A stretch of DNA of 64,000 nt from Tritrichomonas musculus (GCA_039105265.1 JAPFFF010000009.1:2356001-2420000), one strand, 5' to 3'; shown: positions 37,767 to 50,000, numbered from the stretch's first letter. Notes: generated from the sequence alone by a model not told the origin. Translations and numbers: made by a program.

Positions 37767-38460
37767 TAGGTTGTCCGAAAAAAAATAGCCCATCTTTGTA
37801 TCTATAAAATAGAATAAAGATAATTAAAAAAATAATAATGTTTACTCAATGTAGATGCCACCATTATCAATGCATACTTGAAGGCTTTTTTCCCACTCAA
37901 TCATAACAGACTTCAATTCCTCTATTGTAAATATCATTAAAAGTTTCTTAATTGATTCAAAAAGTTCGTTTTCTGAACTGAATTCAAATCTTTTCGAGTC
38001 ATTTTTCACTTTACCAAAAAGGAAAAAATCTGACGGTGATAGATCTGGTGAAAATGCAGGATGGGAACAAAAAGAGAGATCATTTTTGGAAGCAAATTTT
38101 TTGAGAGTCTATTAATCGGTGTGAACGAGCTGTGTTAATATGAAGAGTCATAGTATTTGTTCGTTTTTATTGAATTTCTTAGCAATTTTTGAAAAGACAA
38201 CATTAATGAAGTATTAAAAATTAAACTTTGAAACATGTGGAAGCATCTCAATAATTTGAAAACCTCTTGGTGACAAAAAAAAGGTAAACATCCTTTTTGG
38301 AGATAAAATAATCTTCTTTGATCTTGTTGGCGGTTTTTCATTTGATTGTAACCATTGAATTTAAAAGTCTTTAATGAAAAAAATCAACTTTCGTCACCTG
38401 TTATGAAAAACATCCAATCGTCTTTTCTTGCTTGTTTGATAATTATAAGCAGATCTACAG
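37767..38460 (-). pseudogene. Decayed mariner-like transposon, 3' part
   Basis: On the minus strand, pieces of a mariner transposase can be read across more than one frame with stops between: FITGDESWF-like near 38390-38410, a PHVSKFN segment near 38210, and HPAFSPDLSPSDFFLFGKVK at about 38005-38065, which is the diagnostic mariner C-terminal motif with the third catalytic Asp. A TAGGTTGTCCGAAAA sequence at 37767-37781 looks like the terminal repeat of such an element. The N-terminal half is missing: at about 38460 the sequence changes into a different transposase. This is an ordinary inactive DNA transposon. Confidence 0.75.
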
Positions 38461-38471
38461 GTAATAGGTGT

Positions 38472-39617
38472 TTAGAATCTGTAAAATGCTTGATGTATTT
38501 TAAATAACTGTCTAGATTGTGCTGTTAATTTTTCTGGCATTTTGAAATCATTCATAAAGCGTTTCATTAAGACAAAGTTTTCCAAGTCCAGAGGCTGTGT
38601 CTGATTTGAGCTATGTGGCACTAGATAATGAATAAATAAATTTTCACCTTGAAGGTCAATTGGAGATAAAGCATTTTTTTGCGGCAAATATCCATATAAA
38701 ATCAACATTGAACATCCTCTGTATAAAGTTTTTTGACGAAAATTATACAGATGAGGTAGGAAAACATATTTGATCCATAATGAAAAAGTTTAAGTGTTAA
38801 TAAAACCTGATGAAGAAGAACCAATTTATATATTTGACTACCAAATAACTGTAACTCGTGGAATCGTTATTTGTGGAGGACAAGCCAACCCATTAAGCGA
38901 AATGCACACAATTACCCAGCATCTTTTGTTCTGTCTTATTATTAGATAAGTAGTTGACTTTTTACTAAAACCAATTGGTGCAATAATATACTTATCATGT
39001 GCATCAGCAAAGTCATGACATCCCACCTCATCCAAATTGAGAACAAAATCAGGTGGGACACTATTAACCTCTGATGTTAATTGGTTTAAGTTTTCTTCGA
39101 TGTCATTTGGACGCATATAAAATCTTCCATCCTCTAGAACTTTTGATATTCTTATTTTGAATAAATTCCCAAATTTGCTCTTAATTATGTGTCTTAATGT
39201 ATCATAGAGTATGATTTTATTAAACTTGTTTGTTTTATAAAAGAAGATATCATTGTAAGTAGGAAAATTGGGATTTATCGCTGAATGTTGTGATTGAATG
39301 TACATTGCAACATCCATTTGCTCTTTTTCTGTTATACTTGCAGGCCTTTCACCAGGTCGATCACCTTTCTGATAATTTTTATATTGGTCCAAAATTGTAT
39401 GCTTGCCTTCGTTAAATAAATGGCCAATACGTTCAAATGAGACATTTATAGAGCCTGCTCGAAGAAATTTACAGGGATTACCAATTTGATCTAGAAAAGT
39501 TGTCGCTGGCCAATATTCTGGACTTTCAAGTGCTTCTTCTAAAGCTTGGCATTCCTCTTCTGTTTCGTTAAACTCATTGCATATTTCAATTCTTGGGATC
39601 CTTGCTTTGATATTCAT
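38472..39617 (-). pseudogene. Second pogo/Tigger-like transposase, broken
   Basis: Two minus-strand pieces of a different DDE_1-type transposase. The upstream piece (38838-39617, from the ATG at 39615-39617) has an N-terminal DNA-binding region (KGDRPGERPASITEKEQMDVAMYIQSQH is typical but split over two helices) and the first catalytic motif VLNLDEVGCHDF. The downstream piece (38472-38708) has the C-terminal motif VPHSSNQTQPLDLENFVLMKR. Between them are stops and frame changes, and the second catalytic Asp position reads Tyr (ILYG where the family has LDG). It is clearly dead and older than the intact copy at 28225, and belongs to a different subfamily. Confidence 0.8.
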
Positions 39618-40544
39618 ATAAAACAATGGTTTTTATATCATATTTCATGTTTTTCAATACGAAATTCTCACTAAAATCGAATTACTCATAAAAATTTAAA
39701 TGAACTGAGAGTTACCTACTTTTCAGAGTTTAGTTTTAAATTGAAAGTTACTCTCAATAGTTGAATATTTGTTAACATCTTATTCTTATCGTTGTCTACT
39801 TTTTCTTGTAACTGTAATATAATTTTTTTAAAAGTGCAAGTGATCAAATCTTTGAAAATTAGAGGTGAGTCAGCCAAAAAAAATTTTTAACTTTATTTTA
39901 ATATATAATATTATACATATACTAAATTAAATAATTCTTCATACAACATTAGTACTATATTTGAAAAATTCAGCTGTAAATATGATTTTGGTAATTGACT
40001 ACTTTATATTTTATTTCAAATTAAAAATTTATGATTGAAAATATTGATAAGTTTATTATTTTAACGTATGGATTATAACGAATCTCATTCCTACTAGGAA
40101 TATCCTAGCTAAATACCTGAAACTGATTTTAGATCTTTTTGATTTTTGGTAATTATCTAATGAAGTATTAAACGAACTTATGAGTTCATTTATATCCCCA
40201 ATTATTATGAAAAACTCCATATTAATTTAGAATAAATAAATCAATGAAAACAGGATTTTTTTTTATATTTCGGCAATTTTTATTTTAAGTAAGAAAATAT
40301 AATTCAATTGAGTTTAATACTGACATAATTGAAATTTAGATTGTTAATACACTTTAAATAATTAATAAAAAGGTAATAATAAATCCAATTTTAAATCATG
40401 ATTCATGATTGATTTTGTGGATTGTGGAATTCTGAAATAATTTTAAAAGTTAAACGAGAAAATACCTTTTTATTACAATTTTCTGTTAGATCATTTATAT
40501 ATAAATCAGTTTTTACAAAATTTATAAACTTGAATAAAAATAAT
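39618..40544. other. Intergenic; overlapping palindromes
   Basis: AT-rich, no gene. At 40087-40109 two perfect palindromes overlap: ATTCCTACTAGGAAT and CTAGGAATATCCTAG. Sequence 39700-39900 may include the missing end of the decayed pogo-like element, but no matching partner is visible. Confidence 0.5.
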
Positions 40545-41846
40545 TTAACATTCATATGACGTAAATCCACCCACAGTTGGATAAGCATCAGCAAGTGTAT
40601 TTAATCTTTGCTCCTGTTGAGCTAAATGCTCATCAATTTTTTGAACATGTATATTCATATAATGAAGTTCATTTTCTAACACTTCAGGTGAAAGTGAACA
40701 AAGAGGTGGTTCACTTGGTTCAATTGAAACTTGCTCTGTTCTGAATAAAATCGTAGGAACAACTTTATAACGCGGCGTTTTCCAAACTATAATTACACCA
40801 TCTTCATCTGCAGTTGCAAACATTCGACCATCTGGTGCCCATGCACATGCAGAATTTCTAGCATCATGACCTTCAAAACTGTAAAGAAGATGCGACATCT
40901 TAATATCGAAAATTCTAGGTGTATTGTCACCTCCTGCTGTAAGAACTTGGGGCTTCCTTGGATGGAATTTTACGATTGATGGCGGAGCTTCATGAGATTG
41001 GAATAACTCAGGTTCTTTTTGAAAATGATCAATATGTATAAGCTCTGGATCATTATAAAGTTTTCTGCTTGTAATTAATTTGGCTGAGTCTTTAGCACGA
41101 ACCGATGTAGTAGAAGAACCACAATTTTGTGGAATTGAAACAGAACTATATTCAGAAGACTCACTTGAATAAACACTAGATATTGAATGATCTGGCTGTC
41201 GAATATCCCAAAGTGTAAGATTGCCATCAAATGTTGAAGCACAAAAAATTTGTCCCGTATGATCAAAATTAACACTTTCAATTGGAACTTGAGCTTGTAT
41301 TCGAAGTGATTTGGTCCAAAGAGGCTTTTTTTGATTTCGCACATCCCATAATGTTAAAGTACCTGAATGATCTCCAGAAAGTATTAAAGCACCAGTGGGA
41401 CAACAACAACAAGAAGTTACTTGACTGTTGTGACCAGCAAATGAGACAAGGAATTTCATTTCATACTCAGGATCCCAAACCTTGATACTCTTGTCGTTTG
41501 AGGCTGTAATAAGAAGGCCATTTGAAGGCCACATATCCATATCATTAATTCTTGAAGGATGCGCGTTTCGGATAACAGTTGGAAATTGTTTATGAATTCT
41601 CCACATTGCTATCTGACCTTCTACTGACGTTCCATAAACTTCTTGACCCGATGTTGATAATAAACCACGAATTGGAGAAAAGTTTTTAGCTTGAAAAGCA
41701 AAAGGACGATTTTGTTTTTCGACGTTATATAATAAAATACCTCCATTACGGGAGGTTGCTAATAATTGCCGACCATTTGGATGAAAATCAAGCGATGTAA
41801 TATTTTTTGTTGGTACATTGTAATGAGTGATTAAACAGTCATTCAT
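40545..41846 (-). CDS. POC1: POC1-like WD40 centriolar/basal-body protein
   Basis: A 433-residue protein with a seven-bladed WD40 propeller (about residues 10-355) and a short C-terminal coiled coil (about 385-425). Typical blade ends are visible: IKVWDPEYE, LTLWDVRN, LTLWDIRQ and VIIVWKTPRYK. The last blade (HLLYSFEGHDARNSACAWAPDGRMFATADEDG) and the C-terminal helix (VLENELHYMNIHVQKIDEHLAQQEQRL) together resemble POC1, a conserved component of centrioles and basal bodies. A flagellate would need it. An insertion of about 45 residues (Ser rich, 230-280) interrupts the propeller. Other WD40 proteins cannot be excluded, but the coiled-coil tail favours POC1. Confidence 0.6.
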   Translation of the reverse strand: MNDCLITHYNVPTKNITSLDFHPNGRQLLATSRNGGILLYNVEKQNRPFAFQAKNFSPIRGLLSTSGQEVYGTSVEGQIAMWRIHKQFPTVIRNAHPSRINDMDMWPSNGLLITASNDKSIKVWDPEYEMKFLVSFAGHNSQVTSCCCCPTGALILSGDHSGTLTLWDVRNQKKPLWTKSLRIQAQVPIESVNFDHTGQIFCASTFDGNLTLWDIRQPDHSISSVYSSESSEYSSVSIPQNCGSSTTSVRAKDSAKLITSRKLYNDPELIHIDHFQKEPELFQSHEAPPSIVKFHPRKPQVLTAGGDNTPRIFDIKMSHLLYSFEGHDARNSACAWAPDGRMFATADEDGVIIVWKTPRYKVVPTILFRTEQVSIEPSEPPLCSLSPEVLENELHYMNIHVQKIDEHLAQQEQRLNTLADAYPTVGGFTSYEC

Positions 41847-42201
41847 GATTTAAAAATTCGTTAGTTAAATAAAAAGTAAACGTAACACAATTTTTTTTGA
41901 GTAGAAAGAAGACTGAGCAGATTAACAATTTCGAAATCTTGTATGCGTACGTAACAACATTTATCTCATCATGAAAAAGAAAACAAAATTAAATTCATTG
42001 TAATATATGATTTAATGAATGTCAATATAATTAAGTTCTTAATCCAATTGATTAAACTAAAACAAAAACATAACTTCTTGATGATAAACATATCATATTT
42101 CAAATGTAGTTAAAAACAAAGGCATTTACTTTGCACGTTATCGATTTGAAATTGTTTTCTCACAAATAAATTTTTTGTACGATAAAAAACAAATCAAAAT
42201 A
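41847..42201. other. Divergent intergenic spacer
   Basis: 355 bases between divergent genes. TCTCACAAAT near 42159-42168 could serve as an initiator for the plus-strand gene. No repeat is seen. Confidence 0.5.
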
Positions 42202-43266
42202 ATGTTTTATCTTTTATTCTCGTTTTCTCTATCATTTCCTTCATGCTTGTTTGTTATAGAACCTCCAAAAGGAGTAACGTACTATGAATACAGTTTAAAT
42301 GAAAGCCAAACAATTTGTTTTTACTCTGGAAAATATTTTTATGTAATGATTCATAGTTTCAGGTACACAGTCATTTCAGCAGATTATGTTAAGAAGAAAG
42401 GTTCAGACAGTTCTCTTAAATCAATTTATTTTGATTCATTGAACTCTTCAGCAACAAATCCTTTTATAGATTTTGGCAATTATTCTGGTTTAGTTGGAGT
42501 TTCTGCAAAAAAACCAACTACAGTTCGTTTAGAAACAATAGTACTTGATGAGAAGTGCCAAAATGAAATCACAGTCACCAATTCAGCGACAGATACATTT
42601 GTTATATATCCTGAAACCAATCATCAATGCGTTTTTCCTTTTCCAAAATGTAATAGTCTATCGGTAAATTTCTTCCCCACATTTCCAAATAATAATGGCA
42701 ATATAATGGTTTATGAATCTCCAAATGAAGTTCCTCATACCATTACTGCAAACTATCAAAAAGATTACACCAATCCTTTTTACTTTATAATTAATATTGA
42801 TAAAAGGACCAGTGAAAGTTATGTCCTTTTTACATATACAGGAACAGGTTGTATAAAAGGAACAAGAAGAATCAGCACACAAGTTTCTACATTTGATCAA
42901 CGTTTGAGAACTCCTCTTTCAAATGGAGCTTTAGCTGCTATTTTAATTTGCTCACTTGTCGTTGTTGTCGTTATTGCTATTGTTATAGTTTACATTGTAA
43001 TTAAAAAACGACATCTTCAAGAAAATTCAGAAACAGAAGATATCGAAAAAGACAATAATAACAAGGAGCTTACAGATTCATACAACCAATTTTCATCTGA
43101 AAGTCTTGAAGATCAGTCAAATCTGGAACTCGATTATTTAAAGAGCAACAATAATTATGATAGCAGGATATTTAACGAAAACTATGAAGAATTTTCATCA
43201 GATTCCGATTTTATTACTGTAGAACCTATCATAGATGATACACCTTCTTATTTCTATCAAAAATAA
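42202..43266 (+). CDS. Type I membrane protein, unknown ectodomain
   Basis: A 354-residue protein from the ATG at 42202, the first Met of the frame and the start of a good signal peptide (MFYLLFSFSLSFPSCLF). An ectodomain of about 225 residues with five to six cysteines and a beta-rich pattern follows. Then comes one membrane span (about residues 243-268, with an AAILICSLVVVVVIAI core) and an acidic, Ser/Asn-rich cytoplasmic tail of 85 residues with several Tyr. I do not recognise the ectodomain. This architecture is common among trichomonad surface proteins, and a receptor or adhesin role is possible but unsupported. Confidence 0.75.
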   Translation: MFYLLFSFSLSFPSCLFVIEPPKGVTYYEYSLNESQTICFYSGKYFYVMIHSFRYTVISADYVKKKGSDSSLKSIYFDSLNSSATNPFIDFGNYSGLVGVSAKKPTTVRLETIVLDEKCQNEITVTNSATDTFVIYPETNHQCVFPFPKCNSLSVNFFPTFPNNNGNIMVYESPNEVPHTITANYQKDYTNPFYFIINIDKRTSESYVLFTYTGTGCIKGTRRISTQVSTFDQRLRTPLSNGALAAILICSLVVVVVIAIVIVYIVIKKRHLQENSETEDIEKDNNNKELTDSYNQFSSESLEDQSNLELDYLKSNNNYDSRIFNENYEEFSSDSDFITVEPIIDDTPSYFYQK

Positions 43267-43725
43267 CTCAATATATGATAATTATTATTATTAATAAACT
43301 TATAGAATTTGATTTTTCAAGTTTAATTTTGGGCTACAAACCAAATTAAATTAATATCATTTTTATTTAGATATTCACTCTTTAAAGTTTCTTGTATAAT
43401 TTTAATCAAATTATTACCTAAAACTTTCATTTCTCAAGGAATTCATTTTTAACAACTATCGGTGAAAACTGATTATTACATTCTACCATGAATTTATATT
43501 AAAAATCATCGAAAACGATACTCACTTTCTAATTTCTTTATGTTTTCACAACATATAAACCCAAACCGAAAAAAATTATTAATAATATCACAATTTATAA
43601 TGAATTGAGCTGAAATCAAGAAAATAATGATTCATTTATAAAATTTCATATATTTATATAATTTCTCTGTGATAACATAGTAACAAGATAATTAATTAAT
43701 ATACAAGCATTAAAAAATATTAACT
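43267..43725. other. Intergenic between convergent genes
   Basis: 459 AT-rich bases. Nothing structured is noted. Confidence 0.6.
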
Positions 43726-44292
43726 TTAACAACACTTCGATTTTTCATTTGATTGAGGTTGTTCTGGCTTAATCTTTTTAACAGAAATATCATCTAAATT
43801 TGATTCATTTATTTCTGCAATTTTTGTAAATATATTATTGACACCTATTCCTGTTTTTGCCGAGCATTCTCCATAAAATGCCATTGAATTTCTTGAGGCA
43901 AAAGATTCAGCTTCTTCAGACGAAATTACACGGCTTTCAACCAAATCTAATTTAGTTCCAACTAAAACAGTTATTAAATTGGATGGACCTTTTTCAACAA
44001 GCTCTTCAACCCATAATTCAAGAGATTGAAAAGATTCTCTATTTGTTAGATCAAAACACAATACAGCAACGTTTGCAGAACGATAATACATAGGTGCAAG
44101 TGCTCTATACTTTTCTTGACCTGCTGTATCCCATATTTGCATTGTTATGCACCCTGAATCTGACGAAATAACGTGCGTTTGAAATGCTGCACCAATTGTT
44201 GCTGAAGTATCTTCTTTAAAGACACCATTTGTTAAACGAGCAAGCATTGATGTTTTTCCAACACGAGTGTTCCCAAGCAAAACTACTTTCAT
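43726..44292 (-). CDS. Rab-family small GTPase
   Basis: A 188-residue Rab from the ATG at 44290-44292. All motifs are present: P-loop GNTRVGKTS (residues 8-16), a switch I Thr (SATIGAAF), WDTAGQEKYRALAPMYYR (switch II and RabF), GTKLD for guanine recognition, and CSAKTG. It ends KCC for double geranylgeranylation. The IGAAF and LAPMYYR segments place it with the Rab5/21/22 group, suggesting endosomal traffic. Trichomonads have very large Rab families, so the exact paralogue cannot be named. The gene is on the minus strand with a 492-base upstream spacer. Confidence 0.95.
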   Translation of the reverse strand: MKVVLLGNTRVGKTSMLARLTNGVFKEDTSATIGAAFQTHVISSDSGCITMQIWDTAGQEKYRALAPMYYRSANVAVLCFDLTNRESFQSLELWVEELVEKGPSNLITVLVGTKLDLVESRVISSEEAESFASRNSMAFYGECSAKTGIGVNNIFTKIAEINESNLDDISVKKIKPEQPQSNEKSKCC

Positions 44293-44784
44293 CAACTATA
44301 TTCAATAAATTCACTATTCAATTTTTTTCAAAACCATTGAATCTAAACTAATCAAAAACTTATATAAAACAATGCCATTATTATGAGATTTATTTATCTC
44401 AATAAGGTGGTCAAAAAAAAAAAAAAAAAGATATTTGATTTTTTCACAATTTGAATGAAATTAAAATTTTAATAACGTAAAATCAATGACATGTCTTATG
44501 ATTCCTTGCTTGGTATGCCACATAATTTCCACCTATTTTTTTCAATACAATCGATAGTTGAGGACATTATTAATAATCAGATTCCTTTATAAATGATAAA
44601 TCTGATATCCAGTAGCAAAACTATTAGAAACAAAAAAAATACAAATCTTTTAATTATGAAACATACAGAGCATTTTAAATATAAAGTTATGCAAATATCC
44701 CGTAAAAAATATTGCCGGATTAAAATAATAAATGCCAAATATGAAATGAAATAATTTTGAGAATAATCAATTCAAAACAAAAAA
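44293..44784. other. Intergenic with a long poly-A tract
   Basis: 492 bases, AT-rich. A run of about 17 A is at 44413-44429. No gene. Confidence 0.6.
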
Positions 44785-45888
44785 TTATTTTTTTGGCAAA
44801 TAAAGTGAAAGAAGAGGCTTTTTCTTCTTTGGAGGGGGCGCATTTATACGTTCTCTTGCTTTTAATTGATCAACAAATCCTTGATTTATATCAATTGCAG
44901 GCCTCTGCCTTTTCAAAGCGTTAAAAGCTTCGTTGAAGGTCATTTTTTTTTCTTCCATTAAATAAGCAACACACAAAGCCGCTGATCTTGAGATTCCTCT
45001 TCGGCAATGAACCAGGACCCTTCCTCCTTGGTTAATTGCATTTTTAGTAAACTCATATGCATTCCAAAATTTATCATCTAAAACCTCAAAAACATGATCG
45101 TTCAGCTTGACGCTGTAATATGTAAAACTACCCGGAAAAGCTGGACTTGATGTATGAGCATTTAAGTTAACGATGTGCGTAATTTTATATTGTGATAAAA
45201 GCTCTCTATTTTGAGCAGCAGCTTCATTTCCAATAAATAAACCTGATACGACAAAGTCTATATCGTTTGATTCTTGGATCAACCGTGGTGACTCAGCTTC
45301 TTCGGTGCCAGGATTTTCCATGAATGTAGTCATTAATTTTGTTCCGAATGATCGATTAATTCTAGTTTTATTACTAATCTGACTCGAAAGAGATGGCATG
45401 ACAGGTGATGAACAACGAATCCCCGCCGATGGCGGTCGAATTGCGGACGAGAAGGATGAAAAGGTTTTCAAGTCAAAAAAAATACTTGATGCTTCAATAG
45501 CAATAGTGGAATTAAATTCTAAAAAAGAAAACTTGCGGCTGAACTCTATAACTTCAGTTGTTAAACTTTGTGAGATTGTTGGCGATGTAAGCAACCATAA
45601 ACGATAAGTTTTAAATTGGTAAGGAGTTAATTTGTATATTGTATGAATCGCTCGATATGTATCCGTATAAGATAATTTATCTCTGATTGGCGCTGTAGTG
45701 ATTGGAATTTCACCGTTAAATGGTTCAACGATTAAAATTGGGTTCCCTGAGTATGATGCAGGTGCTCTAACAAAATCTAATATAGACAAAGGAGTGAGTG
45801 AATGATTTTCATATACTAAGAGCATAACTGCTTTGGTAACTGATGAAGTAGCGTTGAGATTGTGCTCAACGCTAAAGACTTGACCCAT
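44785..45888 (-). CDS. Dual-specificity protein phosphatase
   Basis: A 367-residue protein with a C-terminal DSP catalytic domain (about residues 205-355): SGLFIGNEAAAQN, YKITHIVNLN, the general-acid loop near KLNDHVFEVLD and the CX5R signature VHCRRGISRSAAL, then AYLMEEKKMTFNEAF. These are the MKP/DUSP-type features, and Cys and Arg are present, so it should be active on phospho-Tyr/Thr. The N-terminal 200 residues are beta-rich and unrecognised, possibly a substrate-targeting domain. The C-terminus is Pro/Lys rich (PPPKKKKP). It is cytoplasmic, with no signal or membrane segment. Confidence 0.92.
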   Translation of the reverse strand: MGQVFSVEHNLNATSSVTKAVMLLVYENHSLTPLSILDFVRAPASYSGNPILIVEPFNGEIPITTAPIRDKLSYTDTYRAIHTIYKLTPYQFKTYRLWLLTSPTISQSLTTEVIEFSRKFSFLEFNSTIAIEASSIFFDLKTFSSFSSAIRPPSAGIRCSSPVMPSLSSQISNKTRINRSFGTKLMTTFMENPGTEEAESPRLIQESNDIDFVVSGLFIGNEAAAQNRELLSQYKITHIVNLNAHTSSPAFPGSFTYYSVKLNDHVFEVLDDKFWNAYEFTKNAINQGGRVLVHCRRGISRSAALCVAYLMEEKKMTFNEAFNALKRQRPAIDINQGFVDQLKARERINAPPPKKKKPLLSLYLPKK

Positions 45889-47031
45889 AGATAGAGGAAA
45901 TTGAAATTGAATAATAACGAATTTTTATTTTCTATCAACCAAAATCAATAAAATAATCGAATTTTTCTTAAAAAGATGATTTAGAAATAAACAGAAAAAA
46001 TTCTTTCTCTCATTTAATAACTCACAAACCTATTTTTTAATGAGCGAGATCAGACAAAAAATAGATATTTTCATCAATTTCAGATATCATTTTCTTAATA
46101 TTTTGAAAGATAAACATTTTTTTTTTTAGATTACTTTTAATTTAGTCTATTATATTTGTTTTCAACGTAAATTTTCTTATTTACTATTGGAGGATGATAA
46201 AATCTTTGCACGTTTTTTTTTTATATTAGTTTTTTGTTCGTTATTTTTTATTCTGAAAATAAAAAAATTGAATTATTTTTTTATGAAAATAATTGAAAAA
46301 TTGAAATAACAAAACTTTTGTAAGCAACACACACAAAAAATTTCAATTATGTTTTTATTAATATATAACAAAAAATAATTAATTTTTACTTAATTATATT
46401 AAAAAAATAAACATCAAATCTATAAGCAAATACTATATTTTCAAATATAATTACAAAATTAATTTTTATAGGAAATTGAAATAATTTTTCGTTAAAATAA
46501 AAACAATCCAACAATTATATGTTGATCACTTATATTTTTTAATAATATAATTTCTTATTACGTACATTTAATTTGAAAGTATTCATGATTTTTGTCAAAT
46601 GCAATAAAAGTTAAAAAGACTTTATTTTGATTAAAAGTTTATATATATTAGTACACCCATTGTAATCGTATTAGCAATTACTTAAAAATGGTATATTTTC
46701 AAATTGATCACACTTCAACAAATATCAAATATGATCAAAACTTAAGGGTACTAAAATAAAAAATAACGACATAAATTCAAATACATTCAAATAATTTGAA
46801 TGACTTCAATTTTTTTGAAATACAAAATTTCTCTCAGGACGAAATTTGACCACTCAAAAATTTAATTAGCAAAAAGTAAACAAAATTTATTTTTAAATAT
46901 ATTAAAATTATAATGATAAAAAATATAATATCAAGCTGTAGTTGGATATTTTTGAGAATTGACAAAGATATTAATATTTTTTTGATAAAATTTCAAAAGT
47001 TAACGTTCATGAACGGTTTTCATTCTCATCC
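45889..47031. other. Long divergent upstream region of the giant gene
   Basis: 1.1 kb of AT-rich sequence. No gene. Near the end, CGTTCATGAACG (47004-47015) is an exact 12-bp palindrome, followed by AACGGTTT and an initiator-like TCATTCT. Confidence 0.55.
47004..47026 (+). promoter_or_regulatory. Candidate promoter: palindrome, Myb-like M3 site, Inr
   Basis: In 23 bases upstream of the giant gene there are a 12-bp palindrome (47004-47015), AACGGTTT (47012-47019), which fits the Myb-type M3 core motif described in Trichomonas as I recall its consensus, and TCATTCT (47020-47026), an initiator match. The ATG follows at 47032. Confidence 0.45.
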
Positions 47032-50000
47032 ATGACAAAGGCGCCTGCATCAAGCGAGCTCCCTCGTCTTAATGGAACAAAGATGGAACCTTTGAGAATT
47101 CAAACACTTCGTATCGAACAAATGAAAGAAATGGTCGCCGACCTGAACCGCGAAAAAACCGAATATTTAACTTCAATGCAGCATCTAATAAAAAACACAG
47201 ACGATGTTATTGAAGCCAATAAATCATTAGAAAAAGGAGTTAATGATAGAAGAGGCATGATTGACGATTTACAAGATGATTTACAAAGATCTATGATCGA
47301 ATTAAACGATGCAATTGAAAAGCGACATCGAGCACAACGCCGCTTGAAACATTACGAATCTCGTCGTTCTAATTCGCAAACTTTTTTAAATCCAGAAGAT
47401 TTTGAAGATGCAGTTCTTGCTCTCCAAAAAGATTTAGATAAAATCATACAAAATCGTAATCCTATTGATGGGAAAAAACAAGATTCAGAGTCGATTTATT
47501 TGCGCGCAATTACTTTGAAATCATTACTTTCAAAATTACTTGAATACAATTTATATTTTTCAAATCAAGTTCACGAATTGCTATCGAAAATTGATTTTGA
47601 TAATCTTTCTCATGAAAATAGATTACAAGTTTCTATAATTCGACAACAACTTCTTCGTAGTGATACTATTCGACAAAATTTCGAACTTTTAGATCCTTCA
47701 ATTCAAAATATGGATGAAGTTGCTAAAGCTGTAATATCAATTCATAATAATTTGAAAAAGGCTATTTATGTTTTATCAGATCTTGACAAAATTATTAAAA
47801 CAGCAAAAGAACCGATAGATCAATTCGATTCGATTTTTAATTCAGATATCATCTCTCGCCCAAATTCTGTTTCAAATTATCAAGTTAAAGAACCTAATTC
47901 AGATTCAAAAGGAAGTGTTAGCGCACGAAATTCAAGGTTTAAACTCAAAAAGAATCATTCTAGTGCTCCTACAAAAATAAGGTCAAAAGATGATAATGAT
48001 CCAAGTCCATCAAATGGTTCTAGCTACTCATACTCAGATCAATCAAAAGATAATTCAAATAGCGAAAAAGATAAAAATGGCGATGGCTCTGATATTATCA
48101 AAATATCATTACAAGATTCAGAATTCGATAGCTCTAGTGAAAAAGGCAAAATATTAAAAAAGGCATATGGTAGAGGCCATCATCGTGTAGATAGCAAAAC
48201 AGTCGCCTGCGCATTTACAACACTCGAAAAAAAATACAGCAATGATAAAACAGAAAACGGTGAATTAGAACACATTATTGTTAAAGATTTTCCTTATCAA
48301 TCACAATATCCACTAATCGATAAATCCAAAATTAAAATTCCAAAACACAGAGCACCTAAAATGGTTTATCAACGCAGGAAACGAATCGAATATAATGAGA
48401 TTATTGATGAAAATGGTTATGTTTCATTTGAGAGGGGTCCTAAAGATTTTTCTATCGTTGAAGAAGCCAGTGAAGGAGGAACTATCCATAAAATCAAAAG
48501 ATACCAACCATATGAATATTTTGAAGAAGGACATAAGAAAGTTCGAAGATTACAAGAATTCGAATATAGTGAAGATGAAAGCGAAGGCGGAACTCCATAT
48601 ATTGTTAAAAATGCAATTAATTTTGTATATGAAGACGAATATGATGAAGACGAAGAATTACGAATAAAAAGAATACGAAAACCAGAATTTGAATATGATG
48701 AATTTGAAGATGAAAACGGACAACGAAAAATTGTAAGAAGACCCAAAAAGTATGAGATAGAAGAAATTGAAAGTGAAGGTGGAACTGTTAGAGAAGTCAG
48801 ACGACGAGTTTTTAATAATGATTATGAATATGATGAAATAGAAAATGATGATGGTTCGAAATCAATAGTTAAACGAAAGAAGGAATTTGAATACAAGACA
48901 TTAGAATCAGAAGGAGGAACGCCGAGATACGTCAGAAAAGAAGTTCGTCATCCAGAATTTGAATATGAGCAAGTACGAGATGAAGATGGCACAATGATCG
49001 TATATAAACGCGAGAAGAAATATGAATTTGTTCAAATAGAAGACACAGATGGAACAACTAAAGTTGTTCGAAGAGAGATTCCACATAATGAATTTGAGTA
49101 TTATGAAGAGAAAGGACGAAAAGGAACGACAATAGCCAAAAGGAAGAAAGAAGTCGAACTGATTGAAGTTGAAGGTGAAGGTGGCCAAATGATAACAGTT
49201 AAACGATATCTCCCTCATGAAGAATTCGAATATGATGAAGTTGAAGATGAAACAGGTAACAAAGTCATAAAGAAACGCCAAATACAATTCGAAACTTATA
49301 ACGCAGGATCAGATGATGAAGATCAAAAACTAGTTTTCAGAGAAATTGTTCCAGACGAATTAGAATATGTTGAAATCGAGGATGAAAATGGAGAGAAAAA
49401 GATCATTGAAAAGAAGAAAGAGTTTGAATTTGTTAATATGGAGAGTGAAGGAGGAACAGTTCGTAATGTTAAACGTGAAATAGAGCCTAACGAATATGAA
49501 TATGTTGAAGTTGAAAATTTAAGAGGAATTAAAAATATAGAAAAAAGAAAGATAGAATACACTAAAGAAGAAGTTGTTCTTCCAGATGGAACAAAGAGAC
49601 GCGTTAGAAAGCCAGTTATTCGTAAAGATTATGAACTTATAGAAATTGAGGACAAAAATGGCCAAAGAAGAATTATTAATAAAGAGATACAATATGAAAA
49701 TGTTGAAATGGAAATTAAAGAAGGGTTAAAACGAATGGTTAAGAAAATTGTTGAACCTCATATGATTGAATATGTTGAAGTTGAAGACGAAAACGGCAAC
49801 AAACAAATAATTGAACAACCAATAGAATTTGAATCAGTAGAAATTCAATTAGACGGCGGAAATAAAGTCCGAATCAAGAAACAAGTTACTCATGAAGAAT
49901 TCTCATATGATGAAATTATTGATAGTGACGGAAACAAACAAATTGTTAAGAAACCAGTCGAATACGAACGTGTTGAAATGATATTAGACGGAGTTAAAAG

